A DNA stretch of 64,000 nucleotides from Bacteroidia bacterium. GTDB taxonomy: Bacteria > Bacteroidota > Bacteroidia > J057. Location of the stretch: assembly GCA_041391665.1 (NCBI GenBank), contig JAWKNO010000003.1, positions 248,001-312,000 of the forward strand. The letters run 5' to 3'. How positions within the stretch are numbered: position 1 is the stretch's first letter; every line of letters begins with the position of its first letter. The translations under genes and the position numbers were made by a program. Shown piece after piece: positions 1-9,339 of the stretch. Below the pieces are notes generated by a model that had not been told where the DNA came from, did not search any database, and saw only the letters and a program-made list of their open reading frames with translations.

Positions 1-384
1 GAAAAAATCACCGGTCCGTGGCTGGAAAAAGAATCCTGCGCAGGACTGATTGATATCACAACCGAAGCAGAAAACAATAAAATGGCGCGCGTAAGCGTGG
101 AATTGGAAGCAGACACGGAGGGCATGCTTACAGCAGGACTTTCACAGGCAGAATGCCTGATTTCCTATTCCGTTGGGGAAAAACAGGTAAAACAACTGGT
201 ATCATTTTCTACCCATGACCCTTTGCCTATTCAGTCGCTTACCTTCACCTGTCAGAAAGATCAGCCGCTGACTTTTCGGGTAAACTGGAAAAAAGAAGAT
301 GGCGGCGTGATCAGAGGCGTTGAGCGAAAGTTGCAGGAAGAATATTATTACCTTACGCCACCCGCACCTGAAAGTAACGAATGA
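1..384 (+). CDS. Unknown protein, C-terminal part (5' end outside window)
   Basis: The frame is open from base 1 to the TGA at 382-384, so only the last 127 residues are visible. The ATG at base 82 lies inside this frame and is probably not the true start. The visible part is mixed beta-strand-like sequence with many Gln, Lys and Glu residues and a tail of Thr-Pro-Pro-Ala-Pro. No signal, membrane segment or catalytic motif is recognisable. It is 77 bases upstream of the caspase-like lipoprotein gene on the same strand and could belong to the same transcription unit. I do not recognise the family. Confidence 0.6.
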   Translation, partial: EKITGPWLEKESCAGLIDITTEAENNKMARVSVELEADTEGMLTAGLSQAECLISYSVGEKQVKQLVSFSTHDPLPIQSLTFTCQKDQPLTFRVNWKKEDGGVIRGVERKLQEEYYYLTPPAPESNE

Positions 385-461
385 TTTTTTTATATTTATT
401 CACCGTAGTTCCTTTCTGAAGATTGACCTCATTAGCATTTCCCCTGGCAAGAACTGATACA

Positions 462-2048
462 ATGACTAAAAAATACCTACAGATTCCCATTGCCATTTTC
501 TGGCTGACCTTCCTTGCAGTTGGTTGCAAACCCACCCAGACAACCAGCACCAACAACGGGCAGGTGACCATTGATTTTGACAAACCCACAACAGGGGCCG
601 TCGCCATTAACTTTGGAGAAGATCCCAACCGAAAAAGTGCTCCGGTGATCGAGTGGATTTCCCCCGTAGCTGAAAAAACCGAAGGGTATGACCATGTGCA
701 TATCGAGCTGAAAGTCACCTCAGAAGAACCTGTAACCGATAAAGACTTTTCGATCTACGTAGCCAAAATCAAGCTCGGAGACAATAAAGCAGGTGAAAGG
801 CCCCTATTCAAAAAAAACAATGAGTATTTCTTCAGCGCCAATGTGCCCTTAGACCGGGCATTTGAAATGAACGTCGTCGAGGTCAAACTGGTAACTCCTT
901 CCGGTGTGGTCGTAAGTGCGCCGCCCCGATTTGTATTTATCAAGGAAAAAATCGAAACAGAACTGACCTGGATTTCGCCCAATATTGTACTGTATCAGGA
1001 CAAACCCTATACCCACAACGACGAACTCCTTCCCGTAGAATTTAACATTCAGTCTCAGGCTACCGTAACCAAAAACGACATGACCATCGTGCTCAATGGC
1101 CAGCGGATCCGTGCATCTGAAGGAGCAACGCTCGTGCAGTCTTCCAACGGGCGGTATTTTTTCAAAGATTTTGTCCCCATGGCCAATAAAGAATCCTTCC
1201 AGACCATTCATCTGGAAGTATTTGGCCAGGCTTCAGAAGTGTTGAAAGTCAATTTTGTGCCCCTCACCAAACCCAACCTCTACATTGTGTCTATTGGCCC
1301 GAAAACAGACCTCAAGTACACCGTCAACGACGCCAGAGACTTTGCCGGACTGTTTGCCAATCAGGGAGGCGCCGGGGGAAACCGGTTGTACGCAAAAGTG
1401 GAAGTCCTTTCGCTACTCGCCGAAAACGCCACTGCTGGAGAGATCAAAGGTGTGCTGGAAGAATTTCGCACCAAGTATGTCACACAAAACCTCAAATACA
1501 ACGATGTGCTGGCCATTTTCATTTCTTCTCACGGCTTCCTCAACAATGGAAACTTCCGCATCAAAGGCGACGACTACAAACCTTCGCGGCAGGAAAGCAC
1601 CTCGGTATCTTACCAGGATGATATCATTGACAAGCTGAAGGAAATTCCCTGTAAAAAGCTCATCTTCCTCGATGCCTGCCATAGCGGAGGTGCGACAGCC
1701 ACCGGCGAAAAAGGAGATGCAGTCAGTTCTTTCGAAATCAACCTCGCCATTCAGAAACTCAACAAAACACGCGAAGGGTTTATCACCATTGCCTCCAGTC
1801 AGGCAGAGCAATATTCCTACGAAGATGACGTATGGAAAAATGGCGCATTTACAGAAGCGATTGTCAAGGCGCTGGGATCAGCACAGGCTGACACCGACAG
1901 AAATAAAATCATTACCACAACAGAACTCTATGACTATATCAGCCGGGAAGTCCCCCGTATCGTCAAAACCGTCAAACGCCAGGACCAGGTGCCGAAGCTC
2001 GTGGAAAACGATCTGGGGGATATCCCGCTATTCGTAGTGACGCAGTAG
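462..2048 (+). CDS. Caspase-like (peptidase C14 family) lipoprotein
   Basis: This is a 528-residue exported protein. I chose the ATG at 462 because it directly starts a lipoprotein signal (MTKKYLQIP, then a hydrophobic stretch ending FLAVGC); the in-frame start at 423 would add 13 polar residues before it. Residues about 50-290 look like two beta-sandwich modules, each with an E/T-WISP repeat (near residues 65 and 170). Residues about 290-525 form a caspase-like p20 domain: LYIVSIG start, then the catalytic pair His357 (FISSHG) and Cys406 (FLDACHSGG). The C14 fold assignment comes from these motifs. Family members cleave peptides after basic or acidic residues, but the substrate here is unknown. 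The position suggests an outer-membrane-anchored periplasmic or surface protease working with the genes that follow. Confidence 0.87.
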   Translation: MTKKYLQIPIAIFWLTFLAVGCKPTQTTSTNNGQVTIDFDKPTTGAVAINFGEDPNRKSAPVIEWISPVAEKTEGYDHVHIELKVTSEEPVTDKDFSIYVAKIKLGDNKAGERPLFKKNNEYFFSANVPLDRAFEMNVVEVKLVTPSGVVVSAPPRFVFIKEKIETELTWISPNIVLYQDKPYTHNDELLPVEFNIQSQATVTKNDMTIVLNGQRIRASEGATLVQSSNGRYFFKDFVPMANKESFQTIHLEVFGQASEVLKVNFVPLTKPNLYIVSIGPKTDLKYTVNDARDFAGLFANQGGAGGNRLYAKVEVLSLLAENATAGEIKGVLEEFRTKYVTQNLKYNDVLAIFISSHGFLNNGNFRIKGDDYKPSRQESTSVSYQDDIIDKLKEIPCKKLIFLDACHSGGATATGEKGDAVSSFEINLAIQKLNKTREGFITIASSQAEQYSYEDDVWKNGAFTEAIVKALGSAQADTDRNKIITTTELYDYISREVPRIVKTVKRQDQVPKLVENDLGDIPLFVVTQ

Positions 2049-2055
2049 ACTTTTC

Positions 2056-2130
2056 GGGGCTTAAACCTTGCGGTGGCTGAGGCTCTCGAAGCCCCGCAAA
2101 GTTCGAAGCCACCGCAAGGTTCGAAGCCCC
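2056..2130. repeat. Long near-perfect inverted repeat between the caspase-like gene and the next gene
   Basis: Arms 2056-2078 and 2107-2130 are reverse complements over about 23 bases with a 28-base loop. The loop and right arm hold about 17-18-base tandem units beginning GAAGCC. It starts 8 bases after the stop codon. It could act as a terminator or attenuator, or be a REP-like mobile palindrome. Its GTGGCTGAG...CGAAGCC core resembles the palindrome at 46317-46340 beside the HUH transposase gene. There is no strong T tract, so a classical terminator is uncertain. Confidence 0.8.
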
Positions 2131-2175
2131 GCAAAACACAAAAAAACAACTGAATCAACTGACAACTATAAAATT

Positions 2176-2943
2176 ATGAAAAAACTCATTTCGCTTACAT
2201 ACCTCCTTATCGGACTCGCTTTTGGCCTCTCCGCACAAAAAAACCACGCTGTAAACTACCGGGTAACGGCTGCTGATGACAGCAAAGTACAGGTCACATA
2301 CGACCTCCCGCCCAACGGCAGCCATCGTGCCTTTGACGTGTCGCTCCAGACTGAAACCCCCAGTATCAAACCCAGAACTGTACAGGGCACGGGAAAAGGC
2401 ATTTTCTCAGGAACCAATCTCGTCATTGACTGGTATTATACTGCCGACGGCTATTCCAAGGCAGATCTCACCGGATTGAAAATTGTCGTTATGGCTATCG
2501 ATCCACTGGAAGAGCCGAGCATTGAAACCAATCAGCCCCGTGAAATCAGAACCATTTCTCCCTGGGCAGGTCTGGGGGCAGTAGGTGCTTCAGGGTTAGG
2601 GCTGCTTACAACCGGTGTTATTTCTGAAAATAATGCCCAGCAGGACTACGAAATCTATACCACCAATCTCAATCCTTCCGCGTCAGTTTACACAGAACTG
2701 GGAATCACCCGTGACGAGTTGTACAACGATGCCAACAGCAAACACAAAAAAGCAACCGCATTGATGATCGGCGGCGGCGTAGTGATTGCTGCGGCAGGAG
2801 TAATTCTTATCAACCGTTTGAACGTACAGAAAAAAATCAGAAATATGCAAAGCTCCCGACTGGAAGTCAGCCCAATGTACCAGTCCGGATCTGCATTCAA
2901 CAGTGGACACCAGGCTGGATTGAATGTGAGTTGGAAATTTTAG
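2176..2943 (+). CDS. Exported protein of unknown function with two hydrophobic segments
   Basis: This 255-residue protein begins with a signal peptide (MKKLISLTYLLIGLAFGLSAQ), which fixes the start at ATG 2176; the longer frame from 2068 would read through the inverted repeat. After an N-terminal domain that looks all-beta (residues about 22-120) come two glycine/alanine-rich hydrophobic stretches, near residues 130-155 and 195-215. They suggest an integral membrane or barrel-associated protein. The C-terminus ends in an aromatic residue (VSWKF), as many outer-membrane proteins do. It lies between two protease genes on the same strand. The family is not recognised. Confidence 0.75.
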   Translation: MKKLISLTYLLIGLAFGLSAQKNHAVNYRVTAADDSKVQVTYDLPPNGSHRAFDVSLQTETPSIKPRTVQGTGKGIFSGTNLVIDWYYTADGYSKADLTGLKIVVMAIDPLEEPSIETNQPREIRTISPWAGLGAVGASGLGLLTTGVISENNAQQDYEIYTTNLNPSASVYTELGITRDELYNDANSKHKKATALMIGGGVVIAAAGVILINRLNVQKKIRNMQSSRLEVSPMYQSGSAFNSGHQAGLNVSWKF

Positions 2944-2966
2944 TTGTTATTCAAATTATGTAGATA

Positions 2967-3545
2967 ATGAGAAATTTAATTGTGTTGGGTTTTTGTCTGT
3001 TTACCCTGGTACCGAAAACATTCAGTCAGGGAACCTACGAGGCCTTGAACCTGTTTATCAATACACCTTTTTTTGATGAATTTCTGGAAATGCGCAAGCG
3101 CTCAGAAGAAGCCGTAAAGGATTTTAAAGCGATTCAATACCGCTACTCCGATGAGGATGCGGCCATGCTTCGCGACCATTACAATGCCTCTGCGGAGTAT
3201 TTCAACAAAGCGCTTGTCAATATCAAAGACGATATGCTTGACAAGGGAAAACGCAAATACATTGCGACTTATCCGCTGTCTTATTCCAAGCAGGTGGAAA
3301 CAGACCTTCGCCGGGCAAAAGAATACTACGAAAATACCTTTCAAAAGGAAATTGCGCAGATTACCGGTGGTGAAATTACCGGAACCGCCTTTCTGACGAT
3401 GATGCCACAGTTGTTGCAATACGGAAAAACTGCCTTTGCCATTGTGCAGAAAATCCAGTCAGAAATCAACAATTTCAATGAGTCCCTTTTGCAGGTACAT
3501 TTTTACGAAAAGTACAGGTTTCGCACCTGGGACGAGATTGAATAA
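2967..3545 (+). CDS. Small secreted protein of unknown function
   Basis: This 192-residue protein starts with a cleavable signal peptide (MRNLIVLGFCLFTLVPKTFSQ). The mature part is rich in charged residues and looks mostly alpha-helical, with long amphipathic stretches from about residue 40 to 130. It has no cysteine in the mature part and no catalytic motif I can name. It sits 23 bases after the previous gene and 12 bases before the papain-like protease gene, so it is almost certainly co-transcribed with them. It might be a partner, pro-region-like inhibitor or substrate of the protease; that is only inference from position. Confidence 0.72.
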   Translation: MRNLIVLGFCLFTLVPKTFSQGTYEALNLFINTPFFDEFLEMRKRSEEAVKDFKAIQYRYSDEDAAMLRDHYNASAEYFNKALVNIKDDMLDKGKRKYIATYPLSYSKQVETDLRRAKEYYENTFQKEIAQITGGEITGTAFLTMMPQLLQYGKTAFAIVQKIQSEINNFNESLLQVHFYEKYRFRTWDEIE

Positions 3546-3557
3546 ATAAAAAGTCAA

Positions 3558-5003
3558 ATGCTAAAATACGGGCTTCTGGTTCTTTTTTTCATCTCGCTGC
3601 TGCTCCCGATCCGGGGGCAACAGCCGGGCACAGGCTTGTTGTTTGACGACGAAAGTTATGACGAAGTCGCCCGCCAGCCCGACTATGGGCAAAAAGGAGG
3701 CAATGATACCATCCTCAAAGTTGACCTCAAACCTTTTTGCCCCAAGCCCATCAACCAGGGCCCCTTCTCCACCTGCACCGGTTGGTCGGTAGGCTATGCC
3801 AGCCATACGATCGAAAACGCTATACTCAACGGCTGGGCCGGGCAGACAGATAAAATCACAGAAAATGCATTCAGCGCATTTTTTCTCTACAACCAGATCA
3901 AAGAGTCGGAAGGTTGTAACGAAGGTACTTATATCACCAAAGCGCTCGAACTGATGCGCGACAAGGGAAATGTATTTTCCAAAACTTTTGACCCCGACGG
4001 TTGTGAAAAGATGCCCGGCCCCGGCGACCTCGTCATCGCGCAAAAATATCGCATCAAAGATTTTCGCAGATTATTTGACCGGGACGCACTACCGCGAGAA
4101 AAAATCACCGCTGTCAAACAAAGCCTCATTGACAAAAAGCCCGTGGTCATCGGAATGCAGCTCAAACAAAACTTCCTCGAAATGCGCAGCTCAGAGTGGT
4201 GGTTTCCCGACCTGGGCAACAGTCCGCTGCTGCCGATGGGACATGCCATGGCCGTCATCGGATTTGATGACGGAAAAGGTACAGCCGGAGGCGCATTTCA
4301 GATCATGAACAGCTGGGGAACCAGCTGGGGTGACGGGGGTTTCTTTTGGGTGAACTACGAAGACTTCGCCAAATACTGCAAGTATGGGTTCCAGTTTTCG
4401 ATAGAAACCTCCGAAGCCCAGAAAGTAGATCTGGTGGGCAAGGTCAATTGCCGTTTTCCAAAAGTAAGCGGAGATCAGGTTTCATTCACCAACGTCGCCT
4501 CCACTTTCCGAAACAACGCCTACAACCTGTCGGGCAGAACGTGGAAAAAAGACGACATCTTCCAGTTGCAGGTATATGATGTGACGGGGGAGCGGTTTAT
4601 GTATGCCTTCAGTTATGACGCCGATGGCAATATCAATCTGCATTGGCCACGCGACGGCAAACTCGACGACAAATTTCAGGGGCAGCATCAGAGTTCGGTC
4701 ATCGTTTCACGCGACATATTTCTGACGCTCCCGGAAGAAACCGCTGCATTGGAACTCAACAAACCAGGACTGGAGCAGATATGCTTTTTATTCAGCTCCA
4801 CCCCTATCCCTGACATCAACGAAAAGCTCAAAAGCATAAAAAATCAGGGCCCCAACCTGAGCAAAGCCGTGTACACCGCCTTCGGCGACCAGATGCTCAC
4901 CCCTGACAAGGTATCCTATATGCAAAAATCCATCGGCTATTGGGTCTCCAAACGCTACAGCGACAAGATCGTGCCAGTGTTTTTGCAGATGAATGTGCAG
5001 TAA
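3558..5003 (+). CDS. Secreted papain-like (C1A family) cysteine peptidase
   Basis: This 481-residue protein has an N-terminal signal peptide (residues 1-20, ending IRGQ). The papain catalytic set is complete: an oxyanion Gln and Cys73 in NQGPFSTCTGWS, His229 in MGHAMAVIGFDDG and Asn251 in IMNSWGTSWGDGG. The peptidase domain covers about residues 50-285. The C-terminal 190 residues are unassigned and probably beta-rich. There is almost no pro-peptide between the signal and the catalytic Cys, unlike many eukaryotic cathepsins. It is the last gene of the 462-5003 set, whose first gene is also a cysteine protease of a different fold. Confidence 0.85.
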   Translation: MLKYGLLVLFFISLLLPIRGQQPGTGLLFDDESYDEVARQPDYGQKGGNDTILKVDLKPFCPKPINQGPFSTCTGWSVGYASHTIENAILNGWAGQTDKITENAFSAFFLYNQIKESEGCNEGTYITKALELMRDKGNVFSKTFDPDGCEKMPGPGDLVIAQKYRIKDFRRLFDRDALPREKITAVKQSLIDKKPVVIGMQLKQNFLEMRSSEWWFPDLGNSPLLPMGHAMAVIGFDDGKGTAGGAFQIMNSWGTSWGDGGFFWVNYEDFAKYCKYGFQFSIETSEAQKVDLVGKVNCRFPKVSGDQVSFTNVASTFRNNAYNLSGRTWKKDDIFQLQVYDVTGERFMYAFSYDADGNINLHWPRDGKLDDKFQGQHQSSVIVSRDIFLTLPEETAALELNKPGLEQICFLFSSTPIPDINEKLKSIKNQGPNLSKAVYTAFGDQMLTPDKVSYMQKSIGYWVSKRYSDKIVPVFLQMNVQ

Positions 5004-5086
5004 ATGTAAAGGAAACACATTCCTCCCTTGTAATATTCCCGATTAAAACGACGCATTTGCGGATAAGATTTCTTTTTTGCTTTCTG

Positions 5087-5094
5087 TATATTTG
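5087..5094 (+). promoter_or_regulatory. Candidate Bacteroidota -7 box for the histidine kinase gene
   Basis: TATATTTG fits TAnnTTTG and lies 29 bases before the kinase start at 5123. I do not see a TTG at the usual 19-21 base distance upstream, so support rests on the -7 box only. Confidence 0.4.
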
Positions 5095-5122
5095 AACCAT
5101 CCCTGACATAAATACCCAAAAT

Positions 5123-7090
5123 ATGGCGGATGAAATTATGCAAGACGAGAAAGATAAACTGATTGCCGAATTATCTGAAAAGCTGGAGCACGCCAATTTC
5201 CTTGCCAGCATAGTCGACAATATTCAGGATCTGGTGATTACGACAGACGTCCATGCGGTCATTACACGTTGGAATCATGTCGCGGAAAATCTGTTGGAAT
5301 GGAAGGCGGAAGAAGTAATCGGAAAAACAACAGCGGAGATTTTAAAGGTTATTTATACAGACCAGAACAGAGAGCAAATCCTCGAATCATTTGCTCAAAA
5401 GGATTATTGGCAGGGAGAGGTTATTTATCACACAAAATCAGGACGCCCTGTATATGTTCTGACCACAGCATCCAGGCTTAAAGACCCCAATGGTCAAATA
5501 ACCGGCAGCCTTATTCTGGTAAGAGATATTACCGAGCGGAAAAAGGCAGAAAATGAATTAAACAGGTTAAATGAAGAACTGGAACGCCGTGTCAAAGCAC
5601 AAACCGAAGAAGTAATCAAAAATGAAAAACGTTTTCGTTCACTAATAGAAAATGGTGCCGATTGTGTCGTCATATTAGGCGCCGATGGAGTGCCAACCTA
5701 TACCTCCTCCTCTGTTACCAAAATACTTGGCTATACGGAAGAGGAAGCCATGAATCTTAATCTATTTGAAATCATTCACCCAGATGATATAGAGGGGGTT
5801 TATGCAAAAATGAAAACGGTTCTGGAATACCCGGGGATAACTATTCCCGGCCATACTTCACGTACCCGGCATAAAGATGGTACATGGAGGTGGCTGGAAG
5901 CTAACATTACCAACCTATTGGATGATCCGGATATTAATGGAATAGTTGATAATTTCCGGGACATTACCTCTCGCAAAGAATTGGAAGACTTGCTAAATAA
6001 AGCCAATAAACTCGCGCGTATTGGGGGCTGGGAAGTAGATATGATCAAAGGAAAGGTGTATTGGAGCGACATCACGAGGGAAATTCACGAAACTGGACTT
6101 GACTTTATACCTGATCTTGATTCAGGAATTAATTTTTATAAAGAGGGCAAGTCGCGAGCGCTTATCACTCAAAAAGTCAATGAAGCCATTGAAACGGGAA
6201 AACCGTGGGATGTTGAATTACAAATTATTACCGCTAAAAACAATGAACGATGGATACGAACGATTGGTGAGACAGAGTTTGTCGATGGTAAATGTGTGAG
6301 AATTTATGGCAGCTTTCAGGATATTGATAGCCGGAAAAGAGCTGAAGAAGAAATCAAAAGGTTAAATGAAGAACTTGAGCAAAGGGTGATCGAACGTACA
6401 GAGAAGCTTACGATTGCAAACCGCGAGCTAGAACAGTTTGCTTATGTGGCTTCACACGACCTTCAGGAACCGCTGCGAACGGTTTCCAATTATATGAAGA
6501 TATTCGAAGAAGATTACAAGGATCTGTTGGGCAACGATGGCCTAAAATATCTTCATTCTGTAAACAATGCGGCAAGAAGGATGAGTAACCTGATCCAATC
6601 ACTCCTGGATTTTTCGCGACTCGGGCACAATTCGAATCTGGCGTATGTAGATATTAAAAAAGTAATTCAGGATGCCATTGCCGATCTCCATATTATAATC
6701 TCCACCTCAGATGCTGACATCCAGATTTCTGAAATGCCAATGCTGAATGTTTACGAAAATGAAATCCGCAAGGTATTTCAAAACCTCATTGTCAATGCCA
6801 TCAAGTTTCAAAAAGAAGGTGTCAGGCCGAGAATTCAGATTTACGCAACGAAAGTCGAGAATATCTGGCAATTCTCGGTAAAGGATAATGGGATTGGAAT
6901 CAATCCGGTTTACTTTAAAAAAATATTCAATATTTTTCAGCGGCTGGAAAGCCGGACCAACTACGAAGGTAACGGAATCGGGCTGGCCAACTGCAAAAAA
7001 ATCATTCAAATTCACAAAGGCGAAATCTGGGTAGAGTCAATCCCCGGAAAAGGAAGTACTTTTCATTTCACGATTCCCTATCTTTCGTGA
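5123..7090 (+). CDS. Multi-PAS sensor histidine kinase, apparently cytoplasmic
   Basis: This 655-residue protein has no membrane segment. A short coiled coil leads to PAS1 (about residues 25-140), a coiled linker, PAS2 (about 170-290) and a third PAS/PAC region (about 295-410). A second coiled linker follows, then a HisKA domain with phospho-acceptor His445 (YVASHDLQEPLR) and a HATPase_c domain with N box (FQNLIVNAIKFQ), G1 (DNGIGI) and G2 (GNGIGLANC). The PAC ends ITERKKAE, ITSRKE and IDSRKRAEEE support the PAS count. There is no receiver domain and no response-regulator gene next to it, so its output partner is elsewhere. ATG 5138 is an alternative start. Its stop overlaps the GTG that could start the next gene. 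Confidence 0.9.
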   Translation: MADEIMQDEKDKLIAELSEKLEHANFLASIVDNIQDLVITTDVHAVITRWNHVAENLLEWKAEEVIGKTTAEILKVIYTDQNREQILESFAQKDYWQGEVIYHTKSGRPVYVLTTASRLKDPNGQITGSLILVRDITERKKAENELNRLNEELERRVKAQTEEVIKNEKRFRSLIENGADCVVILGADGVPTYTSSSVTKILGYTEEEAMNLNLFEIIHPDDIEGVYAKMKTVLEYPGITIPGHTSRTRHKDGTWRWLEANITNLLDDPDINGIVDNFRDITSRKELEDLLNKANKLARIGGWEVDMIKGKVYWSDITREIHETGLDFIPDLDSGINFYKEGKSRALITQKVNEAIETGKPWDVELQIITAKNNERWIRTIGETEFVDGKCVRIYGSFQDIDSRKRAEEEIKRLNEELEQRVIERTEKLTIANRELEQFAYVASHDLQEPLRTVSNYMKIFEEDYKDLLGNDGLKYLHSVNNAARRMSNLIQSLLDFSRLGHNSNLAYVDIKKVIQDAIADLHIIISTSDADIQISEMPMLNVYENEIRKVFQNLIVNAIKFQKEGVRPRIQIYATKVENIWQFSVKDNGIGINPVYFKKIFNIFQRLESRTNYEGNGIGLANCKKIIQIHKGEIWVESIPGKGSTFHFTIPYLS

Positions 7091-7104
7091 ATAAAAATCT
7101 ACGA

Positions 7105-8592
7105 ATGCCCTCTGATACTCTCCCTTATTCTCCCCAAAGCCTTGAACCTCATGACTGGTCTCACATGCGGGCACTCGGTCACCAGATGATCGAAGATATG
7201 ATGGATTTCCTCGAAGGAATCAGAGACCAACCCAGCTGGAAACCTGTGCCGGAAGAAGTCAAATCGCATTTCCGGCAGGATTTACCCCAACAGCCTACTG
7301 ATGCGGCGGCGGTTTATCAGGAGTTTAAAGATTTCATTCTCCCCTACCCCAAAGGAAATATTCACCCGCGTTTTTTTTCCTGGATACAGGGAACCGGCAC
7401 ACCACTTGGGGCACTCAGCGATATGCTGGCTTCTGCCATGAATCCCAATGTCACTATTGGCGAACATGCTGCTATGTATGTCGACCAGCAGGTGGTGGAC
7501 TGGTGCAAACAAATGCTCAACTATCCCGCCGAAGCCTCAGGCATCTTGCTGAGCGGGGGGTCTATGGCCAATATTACCGGACTTACCGTCGCACGAAACG
7601 CCCAGACAGGAATCAATATCAGAAAACTGGGCCTCAAAAATGCAGATGTTTCCCTAGTCCTGTACTGCTCTTCAGAAACCCATAGCTGCATCACCAAAGC
7701 CGCCGAAATCATCGGTATAGGGACAGACGCCGTGCGGCATATTCCCGTCAATGATCATTTTGAAATGGATATGGAGCGATTGGTCCGCGCTATTGAAGAT
7801 GATCTTTCGGCGGGGCTGACACCTTTCTGTGTGGTCGGCACAGCAGGTACAGTGAATACAGGCGCAATTGATCCTTTGGAGGAAATATATGCGATATGCA
7901 AAAAGTATAAATTGTGGTTCCATGTAGATGGAGCCTATGGCGCACTGGCCAAAATTGACCCGAATTGCGCCGAAAGACTAAAATTTATCGAACAGGCAGA
8001 CAGCGTAGCTTTTGATCTGCACAAATGGCTTCATGTACCTTACGAACTGGGATGCCTGCTGGTCAGAGATGCACGGGCACACAGAAACTCTTTTGCTATT
8101 ACGCCCAACTACTTGTTGCAGTCAGACAGAGGATTGGCGGGAGGCCCTGACTCCATCAACAATTACGGATTTGAATTGTCCCGAAGCTTTAAGGCACTGA
8201 AAGTATGGATGGTGGTAAAAGAACACGGGATTCAGCGATATGCAGAACTCATTGCCAAAGACAATGCCCAGGCCACTTATCTCGCCGGTAAAATCTCACA
8301 ACACCCCAACCTGCAGCTTTTAGCACCCGTAAATCTGAGCATTGCCTGCTTTCAGTATACAGATTCCGCGCTAAACCCTGCACAAATCAATAAACTTAAT
8401 AAAGAGCTCATTATTCAACTTCAGGAACAAGGGATTGCCTCCCCCTCATCTACCATTTTGAATGGCAAATACTGCATACGCGTTTGTATCGTCAATCACA
8501 AAACAACCTATTCTGATTTAGATCTTATGTTGCAGGCGATCATAGATATCGGGAGAAAACTCACCCTTTCTACCCTGGAAAAAGAGAAGTAA
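7105..8592 (+). CDS. Group II PLP-dependent amino acid decarboxylase (aromatic-L-amino-acid decarboxylase-like)
   Basis: The protein has about 495 residues. Family hallmarks are present: GTAGTVNTGAID, the PLP-aspartate motif HVDGAYGA, and the Schiff-base Lys307 in AFDLHKWLHVPYELG (numbered from ATG 7105). The fold-type I group II decarboxylases remove CO2 from amino acids such as DOPA, tryptophan, glutamate or 2,4-diaminobutyrate; the exact substrate cannot be read here. A GTG at 7087 overlaps the kinase stop by 4 bases and would add six residues. I prefer ATG 7105, but both are possible. Translational coupling with the kinase suggests one operon. Confidence 0.88.
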   Translation: MPSDTLPYSPQSLEPHDWSHMRALGHQMIEDMMDFLEGIRDQPSWKPVPEEVKSHFRQDLPQQPTDAAAVYQEFKDFILPYPKGNIHPRFFSWIQGTGTPLGALSDMLASAMNPNVTIGEHAAMYVDQQVVDWCKQMLNYPAEASGILLSGGSMANITGLTVARNAQTGINIRKLGLKNADVSLVLYCSSETHSCITKAAEIIGIGTDAVRHIPVNDHFEMDMERLVRAIEDDLSAGLTPFCVVGTAGTVNTGAIDPLEEIYAICKKYKLWFHVDGAYGALAKIDPNCAERLKFIEQADSVAFDLHKWLHVPYELGCLLVRDARAHRNSFAITPNYLLQSDRGLAGGPDSINNYGFELSRSFKALKVWMVVKEHGIQRYAELIAKDNAQATYLAGKISQHPNLQLLAPVNLSIACFQYTDSALNPAQINKLNKELIIQLQEQGIASPSSTILNGKYCIRVCIVNHKTTYSDLDLMLQAIIDIGRKLTLSTLEKEK

Positions 8593-8604
8593 ATTTGAAA
8601 AAAT

Positions 8605-8640
8605 CTGCGTGCAGATACCTTTAACGATATCTGCACGCAG
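8605..8640. terminator. Bidirectional intrinsic terminator between convergent genes
   Basis: A perfect 13-bp stem (8605-8617 with 8628-8640) has a 10-base loop. It is followed on the plus strand by a T-rich run (TTTTCTTTATTTTTTTG) and preceded by an A-rich run that serves the minus strand. It sits between the convergent decarboxylase and aquaporin genes. Confidence 0.88.
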
Positions 8641-8649
8641 CAATTTTCT

Positions 8650-9339
8650 TTATTTTTTTGTTTCAGGCGCCAGGTACTTATAGACCAGTCCCGCCAAAAT
8701 CGCCCCTACGATCGGAGCTACCCAGAAAAGCCACAACTGCCCAATTGCCCAGCCACCGGCAAATAACGCCTGACTGGTACTTCTGGCAGGGTTGACAGAA
8801 GTATTGGTAACAGGAATACTGATCAGGTGAATCAGCGTCAGTCCCAAACCAATAGCCATACCTGCCATACCTGCGGAAGCATTCGAATGGGTAGTTCCCA
8901 AAATGATCATCAAAAACATAAAAGTCATAACCACTTCGGTAACCAATGCCGCCACCATGCTGTAACCACCGGGCGAATGCTCACCATAACCATTGGCAGC
9001 AAATCCTCCCAGCTCAAATCCGGGTTTTCCACTGGCAATGACAAACAGAATACCCGCTCCGGCAATTGCGCCTAATACCTGTGCGCCGATATAGGGAAGG
9101 AGGTCTTTCTGGTCAAACCTTCCGCCCATCCACAGACCGACAGATACCGCAGGGTTGAGATGACATCCGGAAATATGACCGATAGCATAAGCCATCGTAA
9201 GAACGGTAAGGCCGAAGGCGAGTGATACGCCCACAAAACCGATACCCAGTTCAGGGTATGCTGCTGCCAAAACAGCACTTCCACAACCGCCCAGTACGAG
9301 CCAGAGTGTGCCGATAAATTCTGCGAGTAACTTCTTCAT
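8650..9339 (-). CDS. aqpZ: Aquaporin Z-type water channel
   Basis: This 229-residue inner-membrane protein has six predicted membrane helices and the two half-helix pore loops: CHLNPAVSVG and TNTSVNPARS. The second NPA is followed by Arg, as in the selectivity filter of water-specific channels, and the length is normal for AqpZ. It allows rapid osmotic water flow. It stands alone on the minus strand with a convergent neighbour on one side and a 245-base gap on the other. Confidence 0.95.
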   Translation of the reverse strand: MKKLLAEFIGTLWLVLGGCGSAVLAAAYPELGIGFVGVSLAFGLTVLTMAYAIGHISGCHLNPAVSVGLWMGGRFDQKDLLPYIGAQVLGAIAGAGILFVIASGKPGFELGGFAANGYGEHSPGGYSMVAALVTEVVMTFMFLMIILGTTHSNASAGMAGMAIGLGLTLIHLISIPVTNTSVNPARSTSQALFAGGWAIGQLWLFWVAPIVGAILAGLVYKYLAPETKK

